A DNA stretch of 64,000 bases from Akebia trifoliata (Eukaryota; Streptophyta; Magnoliopsida; Ranunculales; Lardizabalaceae): NCBI GenBank assembly GCA_017979445.1, contig CM030706.1, positions 19,454,967 through 19,518,966 of the forward strand, written 5' to 3'. Shown here piece by piece: positions 39,840-51,528 of the stretch (position 1 is its first letter; each line of letters begins with the position of its first letter). Below the pieces are notes generated by a model, which worked only from the letters and a program-made list of their open reading frames with translations, was not told the origin of the DNA and did not search any database. The translations under genes were made by a program, and so were the position numbers.

Positions 39840-41480
39840 CAATGTATGAGTATCAAGCGGCGTGAGCACTTTCTTGCTTTACAACTAGGCCTATAACGTA
39901 GCCCAAAGGTTTGTTTCATTTAGATGTTCTTACAATCATTATAAGACTTTATATTTTCATCTTGGAAAAATTTTGAAGTTCAGCTTTTGGGTTGTCATTG
40001 TAGGTGTTGGACGTGGGATGTGGAACTAGTGGGCCATTGAGAGAAATTGCTAGATTTAGGTAACAATATGTCATGACTCGTGAGTTGTACATTCTCATTA
40101 TAATAAAAAAAATTATAATTCCATTATGAGGATTTGATTCCATTTACTATGCTATATTAGTATTCAGAATAGGGCTTGATTACGACATTCGTTCAACTTA
40201 TTTGTATTGCTCTGTCTAAATAATATTTAAGTGTGTGATTGATTAGATTCAACACCAAGGCTTGATTTATATTGACTGATGAAATAAATTGTTGCACTCA
40301 AATTGTGGTTTATCAATGGACCATATTTGTGTGGGTAGAAATTAAGCCCATTCGCAAGCTTAGAAAGCTTGGCTCATCTCTTTTCCCATCGTCTGTTATA
40401 TCCATTTGTAGCTAAGCTGGAGTCAGGCCCTTATGTCGAGTCTTTGAAATGGTCCAAAAAACTAATCGGACACAAAAGGATTTGTTGATGTAAAGAGTTC
40501 CAAACCCGACCAATTGTTAAAACAGTGATCCAGTAGTATCATCATCATCATGCATGCTTTACTCAAAGTATTGGAATTCAACAACGTGAGTTCTACTATG
40601 TTATTCAACCTTATATTCACTCAAGATATGCATATATTTGCTTGTCATACACATTATCTTTGGTCTGCCTTCTGCCTTTTTAGAGTCTTTTAACTTGCAT
40701 CTGTGCACATGCCTAACCATCTCAAATGATTTTATTTTCTTTTATCTTCAATTGGGGTCACTTTGAAGTTCCCTAAAGAAGAGCTACCTTGAGAGCATTG
40801 GACTAGTTAAATGATAAATGTAACCATAGCAATTTTAGAACCTTTTAATAAGTTTTAAAAAGACTTTTCCATATTGAATCTGAATCAAAGCTTAAGGGAA
40901 CATGAACAATGAGATAAACATTCTGATCTCTTTTTTACATTGGTCGCTTTCATAGCTTTGACAATTACAGGGTGCCTTTCACATTGATGTATTTTGTATT
41001 TTTCATACAACACAGTGAACAAAACACAACATAATTAGGTCATAAGTTACTAAAACAAAACAGATTATAGATTATCCATCTCTTATAATATTTTTTGTTG
41101 ATCAAACAAAAAGAAGGTTCAATGGGATCTGATGGTTCTGAATTGTTTAAAGATTGATTATACTATTTTAAGTTATTTTATGTCCCTATTGTGGGGGATG
41201 CATCTGAATGTTGAGCTTGGGTTGTTGATGTTCGTTTGATTACATAAAATAAACCAAGTGTTGGATTTCATTTTGGAGTTTTGTGCTCAATTAATATTTT
41301 ATATGTGCAGGTATTTGGATTTTATTTATTTATATGAACTACTCAAGAATTGGAAACCAAGTGGTTCTAAAACAATTTCATCGATTAATATGTTGTTGAG
41401 TTATACATATGTTGTTGAGGAAGCAATGCATGTTAATTCTGCAGTGACTAGACAATCGCCCAGTATGCAAAAGAAATCTG
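39840..41480. other. Spacer with no supported gene
   Basis: AT-rich sequence with short ORFs only. The 76-residue ORF at 41258 has no features I recognise. Confidence 0.5.
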
Positions 41481-41559
41481 GAACATAGAGGAATGTGTTG
41501 TACCATAAATATTACTCTCCAATTGAAGTAGAATTCTCTACCATGTGAGGTTTGTGAAG

Positions 41560-41998
41560 ATTTTGAGACTTTAAAAGAGTCTTGTGATATTGAAAAAGTG
41601 CGAGTCTAGAACAGTGGCAATGTAGGGAAAATCCAAACCTTGAGGAAAATAAGAGGACACGATAGAGTTGAGAAAACTAGAAGAGATAAAAGGCATCACG
41701 ATCATTTGCTTCTGATTGTGTTTTATTTCTAAGCAATTATGTGACTCAATTTCATTTGTTAGTGCCCTATTGCTTCTATTAGTACTTGTTTAGTAATGGA
41801 ATTTCAATATATAATATGAATTTTGAGTTCTTTAATTTAATTTTGAGCTTGTTTTATGATTTTTATTTTTATTTTTTGATTTTTATTTTTATTTCGTTTA
41901 TTGTGATTGGTGAATTAGATGATTGTGTTATTGTTTGTTAAACCTCCAAATTCAATGATGGGTTAAGATCATCAAATATGGGATTTTTTCACATAGTG
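41560..41998. mobile_element. Orphan CACTA terminus related to the element at 27598
   Basis: The plus strand ends gggattttttcacatagtg at 41998. Its reverse complement matches 27598-28170 over several hundred bases (for example tctatcgtgtc.tcttattttcctcaagg). It is therefore the same CACTA family end in opposite orientation. The flanking 3-mer is tac. No partner terminus was found to the left, so the element is truncated or its other end has diverged. Confidence 0.75.
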
Positions 41999-42387
41999 TA
42001 CTTACGCTATATCGGATGAAGACGATGACAGTTCTTCTGACTTTGAACATTAATTTTGTTACTAAAGACTTAAGAATTAAACTAAGTATGTTTAGATTAC
42101 AAAGATTTTGTTGAAAAATCAAATTTTGGTAAATCCACCACAATATTGAATGTGTTACTTCTTTATTGTTTTTCATCTTTTTAGCATTTGAAAAACTTGG
42201 TGAGGCAATAGAGGATCTCTTAGATCATCTTTATGTGTTTCAAGTGTCATTTAATAAATTCATGGTTTATCATTTTTCTTCCCCTTGATTACAATGTAAA
42301 TGGCCGTATACTTGCTTTATACACTATGTAAGGAAAGACTGAGTTAAAAATCAAGAAATTTGAATAGATTTAACGAACACTAAAACA

Positions 42388-42845
42388 ATGTCAGAAGGAG
42401 CCTTTTGATATTAGATCAGAACTATTTTAGTCAATGTTAGAAGGCGCCTTTTAAAATTAGATCAGAAGTATTTTAGTCAATGTTAGAAGGCTCCTTGTGA
42501 CATTAGATAAGAATTATTTTAGTCAATTTCAGAATGAGCCTTCTAACATTAGATCATAAGTATTTTAGACAATGTCAGAAAGCTCCTTCTGACATTAGAT
42601 TTTTAGTCAATGTCAAAAGGTACCTTTTAACATTAGACCAGAAGTACTTTATTCAATGTCAAAAGGAGCCTTTTGACATTAGATCAGAACTATTTTATTC
42701 AATGTGAAAATGCTTATTTTGATATTAGATCAGAAGTAATTTAGTTAATGTCAAAATACTCATTTTGACATTAGATGAGAAGAATTTTATTCAATGTCAG
42801 AATGAGCATTTTGACATTAGATCAAAACTATTTTATTCAATATCA
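42388..42845. repeat. Right tandem array, inverted relative to the array at 15755
   Basis: About ten units of ~45 bp read caatgtcagaaggagccttttgatattagatcagaactattttagt on average. The reverse complement matches the left array unit. Each unit has the palindromic core tgtcaaaaggagccttttgaca. Confidence 0.85.
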
Positions 42846-43373
42846 AATTTTAATATTAAAGTTCTAATTCAAACTACCGAAAAGTAAGCATGCCTTAACT
42901 TGACTTTATTTATGATCAAACCATCATAACTTATGATAATGTAAAATAATTTCTAATAATTAGTAATAAATAATGAAATACATAAGAACATAAATAAACC
43001 TGGGTTCATATGCAACTTTTAATTAAAATAATCATTTGACTTCATAGAAAAATAAATATCATAACAAGAGAGATGAGAGAAAGAAAAAATATCTTATTTT
43101 ATTGATCTTGATTTGAAACTAGCACCCTTACAATCTTGAAACTAATAATGAAATTAAATATTAATAAAACTCTAAAACTATAAAAGAATAGAAGAAGAGA
43201 TGTTGATCTGAAACTAGGGTTCGAAAATCTTCCTTAAACAAAATTACCTCCAAACCCATTCTATTTCAATACGAAGTATTTGTATCTGTTAAGATCCTGC
43301 ATAAATCTTGAATAATTTTTCACCGTTACCACCGCACTGATCAAGTTGACTAAGGAATCATGGTCTTATAGCG
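42846..43373. other. AT-rich spacer with no supported gene
   Basis: Nothing recognised. It may be the outer flank or outermost part of the element bounded by the inverted arrays. Confidence 0.4.
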
Positions 43374-44460
43374 ACCCCATTTTTTTGCATAAGCCTAATT
43401 CGACAAATCATCAATCGATTGCCGTGAATTCCTAATGATGATACAAAGTACTCGAAGGCTTGTGAGTACTGCCTCTGATTCTTCCTATTTCTAGTCATTT
43501 CATCCTATTTACTTGCTATGACTTGACATAGTAATTTACGCACGCTTATGATCACTACACTGTACACCCGATTTAGCAAGCACATATGCTTTAGGTTCGC
43601 TACACAGTTCGATAATTTAGAAATCTTGCTACAATAGGAAAACACAATCTTTAGGTTCGCTACACAGTTCGATAACTTAGAGATGTCATTACGCTAGGAA
43701 ACATAATCTTGATACTTATAAATAATCACGTTGGGACTGATAGAAACATTACGCCAATATTCGTAAAAATCTACAAAAATCACCGAAATAACGAAAATGC
43801 CCCTCATGAATTTCGGAACTATGGAAAATCTCGATAGTACCACCACCGCACTCAGAATGTGATTTTGAGTTTAATGAGACTAAAATCTACGAAAACAGAG
43901 AAATTTTAGAAAAATCATAAAAATAATGAAATGCCCCTCAACATCCAAAATCGACTTAGAAACCTTGATCCTTAGGAAAACATGATAAAAAAATCGAAAT
44001 CAAATTGAAAGTCTAATCGAATAAAAATTAAAAATTAATCGACCACATTAAAAATTAAACTCAAATTAAATAGCAAAATCCATTTAGAAATTCAAATCAA
44101 CCAATAAAAAATTAAAATTAAAAATTATTCAACCAATTAAAATGAAAAATCAATCTACCAATAAATTCAAATTCAAATTCCATCGAAACTCAACTGATTA
44201 TTTATTCAACAAATTCAAAACTTATAATCAAACTTAATCGACCAAACCAAATTGAAATTAAATCTTAAGTAGACAATTAAAATTTGAAATCAAATGCAAA
44301 ATCAAATTAAAAGTTAAATTTTGAACATCAAATTTGATGTCGGTAAAACTCAATCAAAATTTAATTCAAAATCTAAACAAAATTAAATTGACCAATCACA
44401 ACTCATCGACATAAGACTATTGTGGTGCGAGTAACGTGGAATCACCACCATCATTTTCCT
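43374..44460 (+). mobile_element. Truncated Tat-type LTR (5' part)
   Basis: It starts tatagcgaccccatttttttg, a degenerate form of tgtagacaccccattttt. It runs parallel to the reverse complement of 36600-37180, sharing cctaatgatga, the aaaatgcccctcatgaatttcgg segment and gattttgagt. Homology fades near 44460, so the 3' half is lost. A short direct repeat (ctttaggttcgctacacagttcgata) occurs at about 43590 and 43650. Confidence 0.7.
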
Positions 44461-45218
44461 AAAAAAAAAGCAAAAACGTGTAAGAAAGAAAAATAAATTT
44501 GTTTTTCTAAAAAAAATAGAAACTTAGTGGGCATTTGGATAGGACTCTTTGGCTACTTCTTACTCTTGCAGGGAGTTAGAAGTTGTTTAGATGCGTTTAG
44601 ATGAGCAACTCCTTTGAAGAGTAACTTCGCGCAAGAGTGTAGACACCCCAATTTGCACGAACCCATTAGGAAAATTCATGTTTCTTCAAATTGATTTCAA
44701 TTTAGGACTTAAGCCTCTCAACGGGTCCGCATTGCCACTTGGCATCATTATTCATGCACACATGCATACATGCATCATCTCATATTATTTTTGCATGCCC
44801 ATACCTTGTTCCTAATCCAATCCAATTCTACTCATTTCCATGATCCAATCTAAATCCACATCCATTCTCCAACCTAATCCAAGTCCATATCCTAAAATCA
44901 ATTTAAGCCCAAGACAAGGTCCATCTTTTAACCCAAATCCAAGTCCATTCTTTTAGCCCACTCTCAAAGCCCAATACCAAGTCCATTCTCTCACACCCCT
45001 TTAAAAGATGACACATGCTGATATCTCATAAGCCCCCAATACCCAATGCATTATCTAATTGGAGAGTCAACTCTTCCTTGTGAAAATTCAAGAATGCCCT
45101 TCCCAAAAAGGTTGGTCAAACCAAAAAGGTTCTTAGGTCTTTGGTAATAATTTATAAAGTTGAGAGAACTTCCAATCATAACCTTAAAAGGTGGGAATCT
45201 TCAAGTACATACATGGAG

Positions 45219-45501
45219 TTCTCCCATTAGTCCATTTTAAAATTATACTTCCACCCTTGCTTTATGTGTTATTTACAAATGAACCAATGTCTACTTTTCA
45301 CCTACCACTTCACCTTTACACATGTCATTTTCCTACTCACCCTCCCAAAAGTGCTTTTGTTCTCCCATTGGTCCATTTCAAAAATATACTTCCACCCTTG
45401 CTTTATGTGTTATTTACAAATGAACCAAGATCTACTTTTTACCTATCACTCTACATTTACACATGTCACTCCCTTATTTACCCTCTCAAAAGTACTTTTG
45501 T
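45219..45501. repeat. Tandem duplication, 141-bp period, within the solo LTR
   Basis: Two copies begin ttctcccattagtccatttt and ttctcccattggtccatttc and share cttccacccttgctttatgt. Confidence 0.85.
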
Positions 45502-45681
45502 TCTCTCATCTCTATTTACCAAAAAATCAAAAATCAAAGAATGCTTTTAGGATTTCTTCACAAATGTCTTCTTTACCTTCATACAAATGAAAAATCCAAA
45601 AAGAAATAACCTAAACTTTATGTCCATTCTCTTTATTTTTAGGGTTGGACCACTTTATCCCCAAAAGTTCTCTAAAAACTC

Positions 45682-45689
45682 TATAAATA
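45682..45689 (+). promoter_or_regulatory. TATA box of the solo LTR
   Basis: The motif tataaata is preceded by aaaactc and followed by a C-rich leader, as in the related LTR at 5192. Confidence 0.55.
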
Positions 45690-46648
45690 CCCTCATTTTC
45701 TATGAATAACTCATGCTCTCAAACCCCCATCTCTCAACTTAAAACTCTACCAAAATCCCTACTCATTCTCTCATCTCCTAATTTCAACTCACTCAACCCT
45801 CAACCATCTCACTCAACTCTCAAATCTACCTCTTAAGGTTCAAGACCACCAAGGGACAAGGTGGGGTTAAGATGTAGGTTATTTGTTTAAAAGCTTGCAT
45901 CTTCTTCTTCTAACCCTCTACTTTATTTTTTTTTAGAAATCCCTTAGGATGTAATGCATACCCTCTCCCATCCCCGGTAGATTGGACTAAGGTTCGATCG
46001 AAAGGATGGGGGGTTGAAACCCTTTTTACCTTAATTTCATGCATCATATTGTACACAATGTACACACTCACCTATGCATGACAATGATGAAGAAATGTGT
46101 CACCCTCTTGATGGGGTGAAATACTAAGTTTCTAGTCATGCATACATGCATCAAGGTTGTGGCTTTAAGGAAACTCCATTATGGAGTCTCTCTAAAAGTT
46201 CAAACCTACATTCATATGCATAAATTTAATGTGACTACATGGGTCATTCTTTTCCATAGAATGCCCCTAATGTCACTTTGAAATCAAGACCCTTTGAAAA
46301 GGGGACATTTCACTTTAATGCCCACCCTTATCATGCATTCTCATGCATTTTAGTATTTGTTTCCTTAAATTTTTACAAAATAAAATGGCCAAGCAAGGTG
46401 ACCACCTTTGGTGGAGAGGATGGGGTGCCTAACACCTTTCCCATCCTCTAACTGGACCTCCTTACCTAGATCTTAGGTAGACCTTGCCCTTTTTCAACGT
46501 ATGAGAGTCACTACAATGCCATAAAAAATGGTTTTTTTCAAAAAATTGATTCGGGTGCCCATTCACACCCATTTCCAAAAAAGAATGGTGGCGACTCCAA
46601 ACAATGCAGCCTTGAGGTTCATTGTGAACATTTCATGTCTACAAAGAG

Positions 46649-47275
46649 CATTGGTGAATTGGTCTTTGTAAAGAAGTCATGATAACCTATTTCTCAAGAC
46701 CTATCTTGTGGAGAGTCAAAGGGCCTGTTTGGATTGACTTATCTAAGTACTTCTGGCTTTGGTAGAGAAAATAAAGGATTACTTTATCATTTGGACATTC
46801 AATACTTTGAAAGAGTAATTTTTAAAAAGAGTCAAAATAGTACTTTTATGAGAAGTACCGAAATTGGTACTTCTCAATTTTGTTTTTGTGGAGAGTAGTT
46901 TTTTCGTCAAATTTTTTCGTATGTTTCCAATTTTACCCTTAAGTAAGGGTCTGTTTGATTATGCCTGGAAAATTATAAGGATTTCAGTTTCCATGAAAAA
47001 TAATAATTTCTAGTGTTTCATTGCAGATTTTTCCATGGCAATCGATTTTCCTTCACCAACATAAGTCCTCAATTTGTTGGATTTTGAAATCCCCCCCTTA
47101 CCCCAAGGAAAATGATTTTCAATCTAACATGGACTTTTTAATAGCTCTTTTTCATTAGGTTAACCAATCACACTCTCTTCACAAACGACGACGAGTGAGA
47201 ACCCTAATCTTTGTTTCTTTTTCGATTTACCTTATTTTAGAAGTTTTGATTCATATTTGTTGTTTTGATGCTGCA
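46649..47275. other. Spacer with phrases like small non-autonomous DNA transposons
   Basis: The phrases agggcctgtttggattgac (46713) and agggtctgtttgattatgcc (46948) resemble the starts of hAT-like MITEs. A related phrase, gtgggcatttggataggac (44528), lies left of the solo LTR. No matching ends or target duplications were confirmed. Confidence 0.35.
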
Positions 47276-48458
47276 TGATAAGTGTCTCGAAATACTCAAA
47301 TATATGCACATTTTTCGAATATTTATTTTGATTTTTGCCCCTATTTATCTGTATTAAGGTAATAATCATGATAAGCCTCAAAACACCATGTTGCATGTTA
47401 ATTAGGCTTAATTATACATAAATAAATTTATTTACTAGATAAATCTAATTAAGTGTGTTTCTTGTGCAGAAAATCAACATTTTGAAATAAAAATCTCGAG
47501 GCAAAAGCATTTGGACCCACTTTGGAATGCCTTAATCCTTAACTCATGTTCTCTCCTCTTTTGTCTTTTTGTGTAAAAAAAAGTGGAGGCTACTTTTAGA
47601 CTTTTCTACACACATTTTTCTCTATAAATAGAGTCTCAATTACTAGATAAAGGGTCCCTTTTGGTTCTCTTATCCAAGGCTCTTAGCCTATTCTCTTATT
47701 GTTTGTATTTTTATCTTCTAGTTATTTTCTTTTGGCTAAAAATTTTGTAAGAAGTAGAAGAAGAAGAAGAAGTTGTAAATTTCTCCATAAAATGAAGAAA
47801 AGTTCTTTCATCTCTTATCTTCCCTTTCTTGCAATGACATTAGACTAAGTTCCCCTCCATTGGAGAGTGGAAAAGCCTAGAACAAGTTCTTGTATTGTTT
47901 CTAATTTCATGCCTTTCTTTTGTTTAAAATGCTTATGATTTCTCTTTAAGATTTCTTGCACCTTTTATTCTTAATATAGATATTTTATGCTTAGATTAGA
48001 TTAATATAAAGTATACTTAAACTAGATAATTGATAGTAGGAAGTTTTCAAAGAATTCTATTTTGTTTATGTTCCCTCATTTGATTTCATTTGCAAAACTT
48101 TCTGATCTAAGGAGCTAACACCAAGCCCTTACGATTGAGTTATAAAAAGATTAGAGACTAGAAATTGCTCATCAACATGTTCTTGGTAGATCGACCTCCA
48201 ATGGTGCTTTAATTTCATAAGTTTACTTACTTTTAATTTCATTTACTTTAGTTAATTTTCTAGCAATTTTACATCTTCTTATAAGTTTAAAATACAAACA
48301 AAATTAGTTTTAATTCCTTGTAGTTAATTTGAATTTTATCCTCTTAGCTTAACTCTATTCCTCCTTTCTCTTGGGTTCGGTCCCCTACTTTCCCCACAAG
48401 TAAGGTAAAAGTAAGATTAATATTAATTTCGGTGAGAAGAACAACGATAGTCTCATCA
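47276..48458 (+). mobile_element. 5' LTR of an Athila-type Ty3/Gypsy element
   Basis: The LTR starts tgataagtgtctcgaaatac, ends gtctcatca, and is directly followed by a primer-binding site typical of Athila. The left flank 5-mer is ctgca. The 3' LTR is beyond the right edge of the window. It has a TATA box at 47623-47630 (ctctataaatagag). Confidence 0.85.
47623..47630 (+). promoter_or_regulatory. TATA box of the Athila LTR
   Basis: The motif tataaata lies in ctctataaatagagtctc, about 350 bp into the LTR. Confidence 0.6.
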
Positions 48459-48461
48459 GAA

Positions 48462-48481
48462 TTTTGGCACCGCTGCCGGGG
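48462..48481 (+). other. Primer-binding site of the Athila element
   Basis: The sequence tttggcaccgctgccgggga closely matches the conserved Athila primer-binding site (tggcgccgttgccgggga type, attributed to tRNA-Asp). It lies three bases after the 5' LTR. Confidence 0.85.
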
Positions 48482-49679
48482 AAAGGTAAAGGTAGTAGTG
48501 GTAAGTTTTGATTTAAAATTTATTTATTTCATTTTCATTTTATTTTATTTTTTCTTTTGATTTCTTTCTGTAAGTTCAAGTGAGAGAGAAAAAAGAAGAA
48601 AAAACATTGAAAAAAAAAAGTCATTCCCGTTTTCTTTGTCACCTTAGACAGTAGAACTTAAACTGACTGTAACTTTCTGCTTCGATATCCGATTTACTAT
48701 TATAGCATATTGATTTGGGGTAGAACAAAATTTTTTATAAAATGTGACTAAGTCAGAAAGATTGTAGTAAGTCGGATTCTATTTTTGAGTCCGTTTATAA
48801 TCATTTCTGCTAACATTTATGTTTTGCTTTTTGTAGGTGAACATTTTTTTTTCTTTTTTTCTTTCAATTTCCTTTAATCTTTAATTAGTTTTATTTTACT
48901 TTTTGTTTTAGAAACTCTTGTATAATATTCTTTGTAATTTTTTTAATTATCCAAGAAGGCTTGGATTGTAATAGACTAAGGAAGGACAACAGGTGGACAA
49001 TACCGTCACGGCTCCTTAGGTTCGCACACTAAAATTGGAGTTGGTGGCCTAAGTCGACTCAAACTGTCTTCACCCCGTCTAGCACAGGTGGTAATCTCAA
49101 AACACACATGCCTCTCTATGCTAGTGGGTTACTCCTTGCCTTTGTATGTTATTTTTCCAATTTGCACACACTTGGAATAGTTAACTAAGTAGTAAAGAGC
49201 ACCCCTTTCCTAGGGATGGCATGATAAGATAAGGATTGGAAGTCATTACTAATTCTTTGCTCTAATTAGGATAATCAACTCACTAGTCATCCAATCAAAT
49301 TAATTAAAATCAATTAGACTTGACTATAGGGCCCACGAGCTCAATAGGAGAAATTTCGCTTCAAGTTGTGCCAATTGCGCTTCTTGGTCATTTTTGTATC
49401 TAGTAAGATCTTGCCCTTTGAGGGGATAGACTCAGTCTAATCAAGAAAGGAAGGTATTTAAGCGTGCTCTTGCTTATGCATTATGCGCCTCCTCCGATCT
49501 GGAGATCCGAATGATTCAAACTTGATTTCATAGAACCGAGTTGGAAGGCTAGTTGCGCTATTTCTACCCAGTTAGGAGCTGTCTAGCTTTAGACAACCTA
49601 TCTAGGTCCAGTCTTTTCCTTTCGTGATTGTTTGATCGACTGTGTGATTTGCGTGCTTGGTAGACGTTCATAGAACAAC
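48482..49679 (+). other. Untranslated leader of the Athila element
   Basis: A non-coding 1.2-kb leader between the primer-binding site and gag. No ORF is supported. Long leaders are common in Athila elements. Confidence 0.65.
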
Positions 49680-50563
49680 ATGTTAGAACTATTTGATCTT
49701 GAGATCGAACGTACCTTTAGTAGGATATGCAAGACACCATTAATAGTTATGATGAATGATCGAGAGTGAATTCTTAATGAGCTCTTCACTCCAATTTCCA
49801 TATCTTCTCCTACATGTATTGTGTTACCATTGAACAATGCACCTTATTTTGAAATTAAGGCTACAACCATCAATATGCTCCCTAAGTTCCACGGTTTAGA
49901 GTGTGAACAACCTTACACCCACCTTAATCGATTCTTAATTATATGTCAAATTTTTAGAAATCAGAATCTAGATGAAGAGAGTATCAAGCTTATTCTATTC
50001 CCGTTATCCCTAGAAGACCACGCAGCTACGTGGTTGAACTCCCTAACACCCAATTCCATCATTACCTGAGATGTTCTATCCAAGAAATTTATGGCCAAAT
50101 TCTACCCCGTGGCCAAAACAGAGAAAATGAAGGACTCCATTAAAAATTTTAGAGCCCGTCCTGATGATGAATTTTCCCAAACCTAGGAAAGATTCAATGA
50201 TTTATTGGTCAAGTGCCCACACCATGGGATTGATAAAGCACAATTGGTGTAAAGTTTTTATAGAGGATTAACAATGAATCAACGTACCTTAGTCGAGTCA
50301 ATGCATAAGGGTCAGCTCATGAACCAGACTCCCAACCAAGCATACGATTTTCTCGTAGAGTTAGCTGAGAGTGCTCAAAATTGAAGCACTAACCAAGAAG
50401 AGTTTGATAGAGATGATCCGGTTAAGAAGACATGCATGTATGAGATGAAGGCATACCCTAATCTCAAAAATGTTATGTCTAGTCTAGTAAGTGGGATGAA
50501 CAATCTCACGAAGAAGTTAGATGCCTTTACCATCTCAGCATCCAAACCTCACCTAGACCTTCA
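49680..50563 (+). pseudogene. Athila gag, 5' part, with five in-frame stops
   Basis: From ATG 49680 one frame can be followed for about 290 codons: APYFEIKATTINMLPKFHGL, then PLSLEDHAATWLN, AYDFLVELAESAQ and VSGMNNLTKKLDAF. This is the Athila capsid (retrotrans_gag) layout. The frame is kept but broken by stops near 49767, 50067, 50184, 50250 and 50382, with no frameshift. It ends near 50560, where Tat-type sequence begins. The rest of gag resumes at 63382. Confidence 0.85.
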
Positions 50564-50565
50564 TA

Positions 50566-51216
50566 GATATAGCCTCTCAATTCTCAAGGAAAGCCAACCC
50601 GGTACCTCTCATCTTAGCTGAAACTTTCTCAGGTTTAGATGCCATAAAAAATGGTGAGCGGGAAAGCTTCAAAGGAAGTTCCTACTTACTCTATATGTGG
50701 CTTTGTGATCATCTCAAAATCATAGATGTTCTCTCAAACCTCGAATATGGGCCAGAACACTTTTCCAAGATAAACATGTTAGTACGTCATAACTCAGTCA
50801 AGGCTTGAAGCAAATGGTTAGACTCTCGCCTTGCTCCTCATATCGGTTTAAGATGCCCTTAGTGGATGACTGATCCCTCTGTTCTAGGAATCAAAGGATC
50901 TTACTATGTTTGTCTGATCGGTTTAGAAGAAACATCTTTTTACTATTCTAATTTGATCCTAGAACAGTATGATGTACCCATAGAGTTATCTTTACCTCAA
51001 CACAAAGTTTTCTTTCCCCCCGAGCCTTTGACTGAAAAGTTAGTGCATCTCATTGAGAAGGCTTGGAATAAACGCACCTTAAAGTATCTAGACATACCAG
51101 CAGAATTCAAAGAGCCAGTTGTCAGAGCCAAGAGGGTCAAGCCTGACAGCAATCCTGATGACCATCAAGACAAAGTCAAGTATCCATGTAAAAATAGTTT
51201 AAGTCAAATTTGTTGA
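50566..51216 (+). pseudogene. DUF7745-like (plant-mobile-domain-related) ORF preceding gag
   Basis: The frame reads IASQFSRKANPVPLILAETF, then SSYLLYMWLCDHLKII, two stops near 50806 and 50860, and then the open segment 50866-51216 (GIKGSYYVCLIGLEETSFYY). Proteins of this kind often sit upstream of gag in Tat-type plant elements. Their role is unclear. The N-terminal part is missing at the junction near 50560, and the C-terminus is charged. The frame is dead. Confidence 0.6.
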
Positions 51217-51528
51217 AAGATGTTTTCAATAAGAACATTTCTTTGTCAATCATTTTCAAGAAAGCTATTTTTTTTCTTTCAAATAAATATTCATTTCTTC
51301 TTTGAATGTTCATTGTGTGGATGGATTAATTAATGGATTGGTGCACAAACCTCAATAAAATGATTCCTTAAAATGTTATCAAGAGGGTAATACCGAAATT
51401 TACTAAATTTACCTTTGATAGGGTCATATAGGATTATCATTGCGCCCAAACTCAAGCGTCCATCTCCTAGTTGGAGTCGTAAGTCCAATCGGTTAGAACG
51501 AGCTACAGTACCAAGTCAACAAGCAGAG

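Larger units (their letters stand above)
44638..46643 (+). mobile_element. Solo LTR of the Tat-type family seen at 3688-5893
   Basis: It starts tgtagacaccccaatttgca and ends tttcatgtctaca. The 5-bp duplication aagag is perfect (44633-44637 and 46644-46648). It shares the start, TATA region and tail with the LTR at 3688-5893. No internal sequence remains. Short ORFs at 45191-45590 fall in a local duplication and are not genes. Confidence 0.93.

Noticed and set aside
46713..47200. hAT-like MITE from phrases such as gggcctgtttgg
   Set aside because: No matching inverted end or 8-bp duplication could be confirmed, so it is only noted in the spacer entry.
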